This document shows, one piece after another, positions 6,531-8,831 of a DNA stretch of 8,831 bases. How positions within the stretch are numbered: position 1 is the stretch's first letter; every line of letters starts with the position of its first letter. This DNA comes from Acidimicrobiales bacterium (GTDB lineage: Bacteria > Actinomycetota > Acidimicrobiia > Acidimicrobiales > Poriferisodalaceae), in the NCBI GenBank assembly GCA_030749275.1, contig JASMKJ010000310.1, positions 1 to 8,831 of the forward strand. Reading direction: 5' to 3'. The position numbers were made by a program, and so were the translations under genes. Under the pieces are notes generated by a model. That model searched no databases, was not told the DNA's origin, and worked only from the letters and a program-made list of their open reading frames with translations.

Positions 6531-6597
6531 GGCCCGAGGCTAGGACGCTTTTTTGAAACTGTCTCCAAGAGCCTTCAGTTTGTGCCAATGTTGCCCT

Positions 6598-6957
6598 GTG
6601 ATCATCATCGCGGGGACAATAGATTTTCGGGACAAGGACACTCGGGACTTCGCGGTGGAACAAAGTCTCCCATTGCAAGAATCGACCCGAACCGAAGAAC
6701 CTGGGTGTGAGGCCTACTACTTCGGTCCTGACCCTGGGCGCGACGACAGAATACAGATTTTCGAACTGTGGGCCGACGAAGGATCGCTTGAAGACCATTT
6801 CAAACACCCCAATTATCAGGCGATGCTCGGACTAATTGGGAAACTCGGAATGGTGGCTACCGAGACTGCGAAGTACAGGTGTGACCTGAGTGAGCCCATT
6901 TACGATGAAACCTTCACTCCGCGAGCCGATTTTTTCACCGACGCGGGCAATCAATGA
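6598..6957 (+). CDS. ABM-domain protein (antibiotic biosynthesis monooxygenase-like)
   Basis: This 119-residue protein is a ferredoxin-like alpha/beta barrel of the ABM family, usually dimeric and cofactor-free, acting as monooxygenase on quinol-like substrates or as a small heme or ligand-handling protein. Marks are the first strand IIIAGTIDFR (2-11), EEPGCEAYYF (33-42), RIQIFELWADEGSLEDHFKH (51-70) and the TETAKYRCDLSEPIYD tail (88-103). The GTG at 6598 is chosen because the family begins directly with the first beta strand; the frame extends to a TTG at 6553, adding 15 Cys-containing residues unlike the family. No clear ribosome binding site precedes the GTG, so a leaderless or short-leader transcript is possible. 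The Rieske oxygenase gene follows 54 bases later on the same strand. Confidence 0.82.
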   Translation: MIIIAGTIDFRDKDTRDFAVEQSLPLQESTRTEEPGCEAYYFGPDPGRDDRIQIFELWADEGSLEDHFKHPNYQAMLGLIGKLGMVATETAKYRCDLSEPIYDETFTPRADFFTDAGNQ

Positions 6958-6970
6958 ACATCAAATTTTG

Positions 6971-6998
6971 CGTCAACTGCCACTCCATACAGTTGATG
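6971..6998. promoter_or_regulatory. Inverted repeat / RNA hairpin directly upstream of the Rieske gene
   Basis: TCAACTG (6973-6979) and CAGTTGA (6990-6996) form perfect 7-bp arms around a 10-base loop. In RNA a G-U and a C-G pair extend the stem to nine pairs (6971-6979 with 6990-6998). It ends just before the GAGAG (7003-7007) that may be the ribosome binding site of the ATG at 7012. It may be an operator dyad or a translational/processing hairpin separating ABM and Rieske expression; there is no T tract, so it is not a classical terminator. Confidence 0.45.
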
Positions 6999-7011
6999 AA
7001 TCGAGAGTGCG

Positions 7012-8247
7012 ATGAGTAGAGAAAGACTGTTGGAAGCGGCGCGCCGCACCATTGCACACGCGAAAGCCGGGTCCGCCCCTCAGGCTGACACCATCTTCAG
7101 AGTACCTGCGGACAGTTATTTGGATTTCGATCGCTGGACACGTGAAGTTGATCTGGTGTTTCGTCGGTTCCCACTCTTGTTTGGCTTTAGCTGCGAGTTC
7201 ACCGAGGAGTATTCGTATCGCTCCATGGAGATTTTGGGGGTACCAGTTCTGGTGTCCCGCAGTGGTTCCGGCGAGTTGAGGGCTTTCGTCAACACCTGCA
7301 GCCACAGAGGGGCGATTGTCGTTGCGGAACCGAAGGGATCGGCTCGCCGTTTCACCTGTCCGTATCACGGATGGAGTTACGACTCGTCGGGTGAACTTGT
7401 CGGGGTCTTTGACAATGATGCGTTCGGTGACCTGGACAAAGGTTGTCACGGCTTAACCCAGTTACCCCTGTTGGAGTCAGCGGGACTCGTTTTCGTCGGC
7501 CTGAACCACCAAGGAACAGCAGAACTTGACCGTTATCTGTGCGGGTACGACGAAATGCTTGAGCATTTGGGCTTGGAAGATTGCCGCTTTGCTGGACGAC
7601 AAACGGTCGAGGGTCCTAATTGGAAGGTGGCATATGACGGGTACCTGGACTTCTATCACCTACCGGTTCTTCACCGCGAGAGCTTCGGAACCAACATTTG
7701 CAACAAAGCAATTTATGACGCTTGGGGTCCGCATCAACGAGTGAGCGCACCGGACTCTTCGATGCTGAGGCTTGAAGGGCGCCCAGAGTCGGAGTGGTCG
7801 TCCAAGGCACTGACTACTGGTGTGTGGACCATTTTCCCCCACGTCTCAATCGCCTCATTCGAAGTAGATAGTTCCATTATCGGGGACGGGTTAGGCAGTC
7901 TGGGTCGGATGTACATGGTGTCGCAGCTTTTTCCCGGCGAAACTCCTCAGTCCTCTCTGACTATCCAAAACTTTCTGATTGACTTCTCGGTCAGTTCCGA
8001 AGTCCAAGCGTCTTCGGTGGACGCATACAAACGATTCTTGCTGGGCGTTGTGAGAGATGAAGATTACGCGACAGGATTTGGTGTTCAACGAGGTCTAGCC
8101 ACGGGCGCGAAGGATTCCGTTTTGTTTGGTAGAAACGAAGCTGGTGGGCAACGGTTCCACCAATGGGTTGACCAGTTGCTGGAAACCACTCCTGAATCCG
8201 AAGTCTTAGCGCTCATCGAAAATGCTGGATACCAATCTCAAAGCTGA
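7012..8247 (+). CDS. Rieske [2Fe-2S] non-heme iron oxygenase, large (alpha) subunit
   Basis: This 411-residue protein is the terminal oxygenase of a Rieske system, using O2 and two electrons to hydroxylate or demethylate its substrate in the cytosol. The Rieske cluster ligands are Cys96 and His98 (CSHRG) and Cys116 and His119 (CPYHGW), with 17 residues between His98 and Cys116. The catalytic domain holds NWKVAYDGYLDFYHLPVLH (203-221): His216 and His221 bind the mononuclear iron and Asp213 is the bridging Asp between subunits. Asp351 in RDEDYATGFGVQRGL is the likely third iron ligand, and ERFHxW-like GQRFHQW is at 379-385. All key residues are present, so the enzyme should be active. The ATG at 7012 has GAGAG just upstream. 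No beta subunit, ferredoxin or reductase is in the window; single-component alpha-only oxygenases (carnitine-, choline- or vanillate-type) are an option. Substrate not assignable. Confidence 0.93.
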   Translation: MSRERLLEAARRTIAHAKAGSAPQADTIFRVPADSYLDFDRWTREVDLVFRRFPLLFGFSCEFTEEYSYRSMEILGVPVLVSRSGSGELRAFVNTCSHRGAIVVAEPKGSARRFTCPYHGWSYDSSGELVGVFDNDAFGDLDKGCHGLTQLPLLESAGLVFVGLNHQGTAELDRYLCGYDEMLEHLGLEDCRFAGRQTVEGPNWKVAYDGYLDFYHLPVLHRESFGTNICNKAIYDAWGPHQRVSAPDSSMLRLEGRPESEWSSKALTTGVWTIFPHVSIASFEVDSSIIGDGLGSLGRMYMVSQLFPGETPQSSLTIQNFLIDFSVSSEVQASSVDAYKRFLLGVVRDEDYATGFGVQRGLATGAKDSVLFGRNEAGGQRFHQWVDQLLETTPESEVLALIENAGYQSQS

Positions 8248-8266
8248 TTTGAGCGGTCTGGAACAA

Positions 8267-8485
8267 ATGGTGCCCCACGCTGGGAAAGTTGAGGGATCAA
8301 CCCTTCGGAGGGGTGAGATCAAGGTCACTGTTGCGGCCTTCCGTAAGGTACGGGAACCGTTCAACCGTTACTCGGATTTCTTTGAGTGCTTCACCGTAGT
8401 TTCCCCAAAGAACTGTGATGAACTGGCATCGGCGGCCACTGGAAGGACTGCGCTATGTCGAAGGACGAAAGACCTCTGTTATTAG
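8267..8485 (+). CDS. Possible small protein of unknown function
   Basis: Between the Rieske stop and the PhnD-like start is a frame of 72 codons starting at ATG 8267 (it could also start at ATG 8222, inside the Rieske gene). It contains a middle segment (about residues 17-58) of mixed hydrophobic and charged residues that reads like a folded domain, including FNRYSDFFECFTVVSPKNC. A GGA is five bases upstream of the ATG. It overlaps the PhnD-like gene by 31 bases in another frame, and its last 15 residues lie in or next to that overlap. I do not recognise the family. It may be a real coupled small gene or a chance frame in a 207-base gap; other frames of this gap are broken by stops. Confidence 0.35.
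   Translation: MVPHAGKVEGSTLRRGEIKVTVAAFRKVREPFNRYSDFFECFTVVSPKNCDELASAATGRTALCRRTKDLCY
8297..8316 (+). other. Stem-loop in the Rieske to PhnD-like gap
   Basis: Bases 8297-8304 pair with 8309-8316 (seven pairs plus one A-G mismatch) around a UCGG loop. The hexamer GATCAA stands on both sides (8295-8300 and 8317-8322). No T tract follows, so a processing or stability element is more likely than a terminator, if it is functional. It lies inside the possible small coding frame. Confidence 0.3.
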
Positions 8486-8831
8486 GAGCTACCGCAGCTG
8501 ATCCCAAACGCGCTGTACTTATTTGGAACGCAATTCGAAAATATTTTGTAGAGCAGGGATTTCCGGTTGAATACGCACTGTTCTCTACCTACGAAGCAAT
8601 GTCGTCGGCACTCCTCGCAGGACACATCGATATTGCCTGGAACGCCCCGATGGCCCACGCTCAGCTACTTGAGCAGGATTCCGGGTGTCGAACATTGGCG
8701 ATGCGTGACACGGATGAGAACGTGACCAGCTTGTTGGTAGTGCGTGCCGATAGTGATATCAACACCATTGAAGATCTGCGTGGTCGAAGTCTCGCTTTGG
8801 GGCTGGAGACTTCAAGTGAGTTATGGCTCTT
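8455..8831 (+). CDS. PhnD/SsuA/transferrin-type substrate-binding protein, 5' part, cut by the window end
   Basis: The first 125 codons of a gene that runs off the right edge. The peptide fits the first lobe of a PhnD-like (phosphate/phosphonate ABC transporter-type) periplasmic binding protein: GATAADPKRAVLIWNAIRKY (11-30), the hallmark LLAGHIDIAWNAPMAH (53-68), LAMRDTDENVTSLLVVRADS (81-100) and EDLRGRSLALGLETS (106-120). The ATG at 8455 is well supported by GGAAGGA (8441-8447) seven bases upstream. There is no signal peptide or lipobox: the protein starts with MSKDERP directly before its first beta strand. It may therefore stay in the cytosol, as in NMT1/THI5-like enzymes or ligand sensors of this fold, rather than feed an ABC transporter. 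It follows the Rieske gene by 207 bases on the same strand, so its ligand may be linked to that pathway (inference). Confidence 0.82.
   Translation, partial: MSKDERPLLLGATAADPKRAVLIWNAIRKYFVEQGFPVEYALFSTYEAMSSALLAGHIDIAWNAPMAHAQLLEQDSGCRTLAMRDTDENVTSLLVVRADSDINTIEDLRGRSLALGLETSSELWL

Noticed and set aside
6553..6597. N-terminal extension of the ABM protein from TTG 6553
   Set aside because: The 15 extra residues include three Cys-region residues unlike the family, which starts at the first beta strand encoded from GTG 6598.
6973..7449. Leftward frame (158 codons) opposite the start of the Rieske gene
   Set aside because: It lies opposite the Rieske cluster motif region, which is clearly coding on the plus strand, and shows no family resemblance.

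Overview
The window is a gene-dense stretch of bacterial chromosome with moderate GC content (a little over 50% by eye), a mixture of ATG, GTG and TTG starts, and no RNA genes, insertion sequences or CRISPR. The mix of families (Rieske oxygenase, SnoaL-like proteins, PNPOx-like flavoprotein, ABM monooxygenase, actinobacterial-type acyl-CoA dehydrogenase, stand-alone M41-like protein) suggests an uncultured, probably aquatic, actinobacterium-like or Chloroflexota-like organism. That placement is inference; no phylogenetic marker is present.

Layout. A rightward block fills the left third: an M41 (FtsH protease domain)-like protein whose catalytic Glu is replaced (132-752), a short-chain dehydrogenase (793-1584), a crotonase-fold enoyl-CoA hydratase/isomerase (1640-2413) and a SnoaL-like protein (2558-3019). 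It converges on a leftward block: a second SnoaL-like protein (3060-3527), an acyl-CoA dehydrogenase (3565-4758), a GNAT acetyltransferase (4930-5385), an SRPBCC-fold protein (5382-5933) and a PNPOx-like flavoprotein (6036-6530). Divergent from this, a rightward block carries an ABM-domain protein (6598-6957), a Rieske oxygenase large subunit (7012-8247), a possible small ORF (8267-8485) and the start of a PhnD/SsuA-type substrate-binding protein (8455 to the right edge).

How it may work together (inference). The Rieske oxygenase and ABM protein could carry out oxidative attack on a hydrophobic or cyclic substrate. SnoaL-like and SRPBCC proteins are common hydratase, isomerase, cyclase or ligand-binding partners. 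The acyl-CoA dehydrogenase, crotonase and SDR supply three chemistries of a beta-oxidation-like route. The set looks like a catabolic cluster for a cyclic or branched carbon compound, but no gene fixes the substrate, and no ferredoxin, ferredoxin reductase, CoA ligase or thiolase lies inside the window. Non-coding points of note are three dyads in the 4759-4929 gap (one a perfect 14-bp LacI-type palindrome) and a 7-9 bp inverted repeat directly before the Rieske gene.
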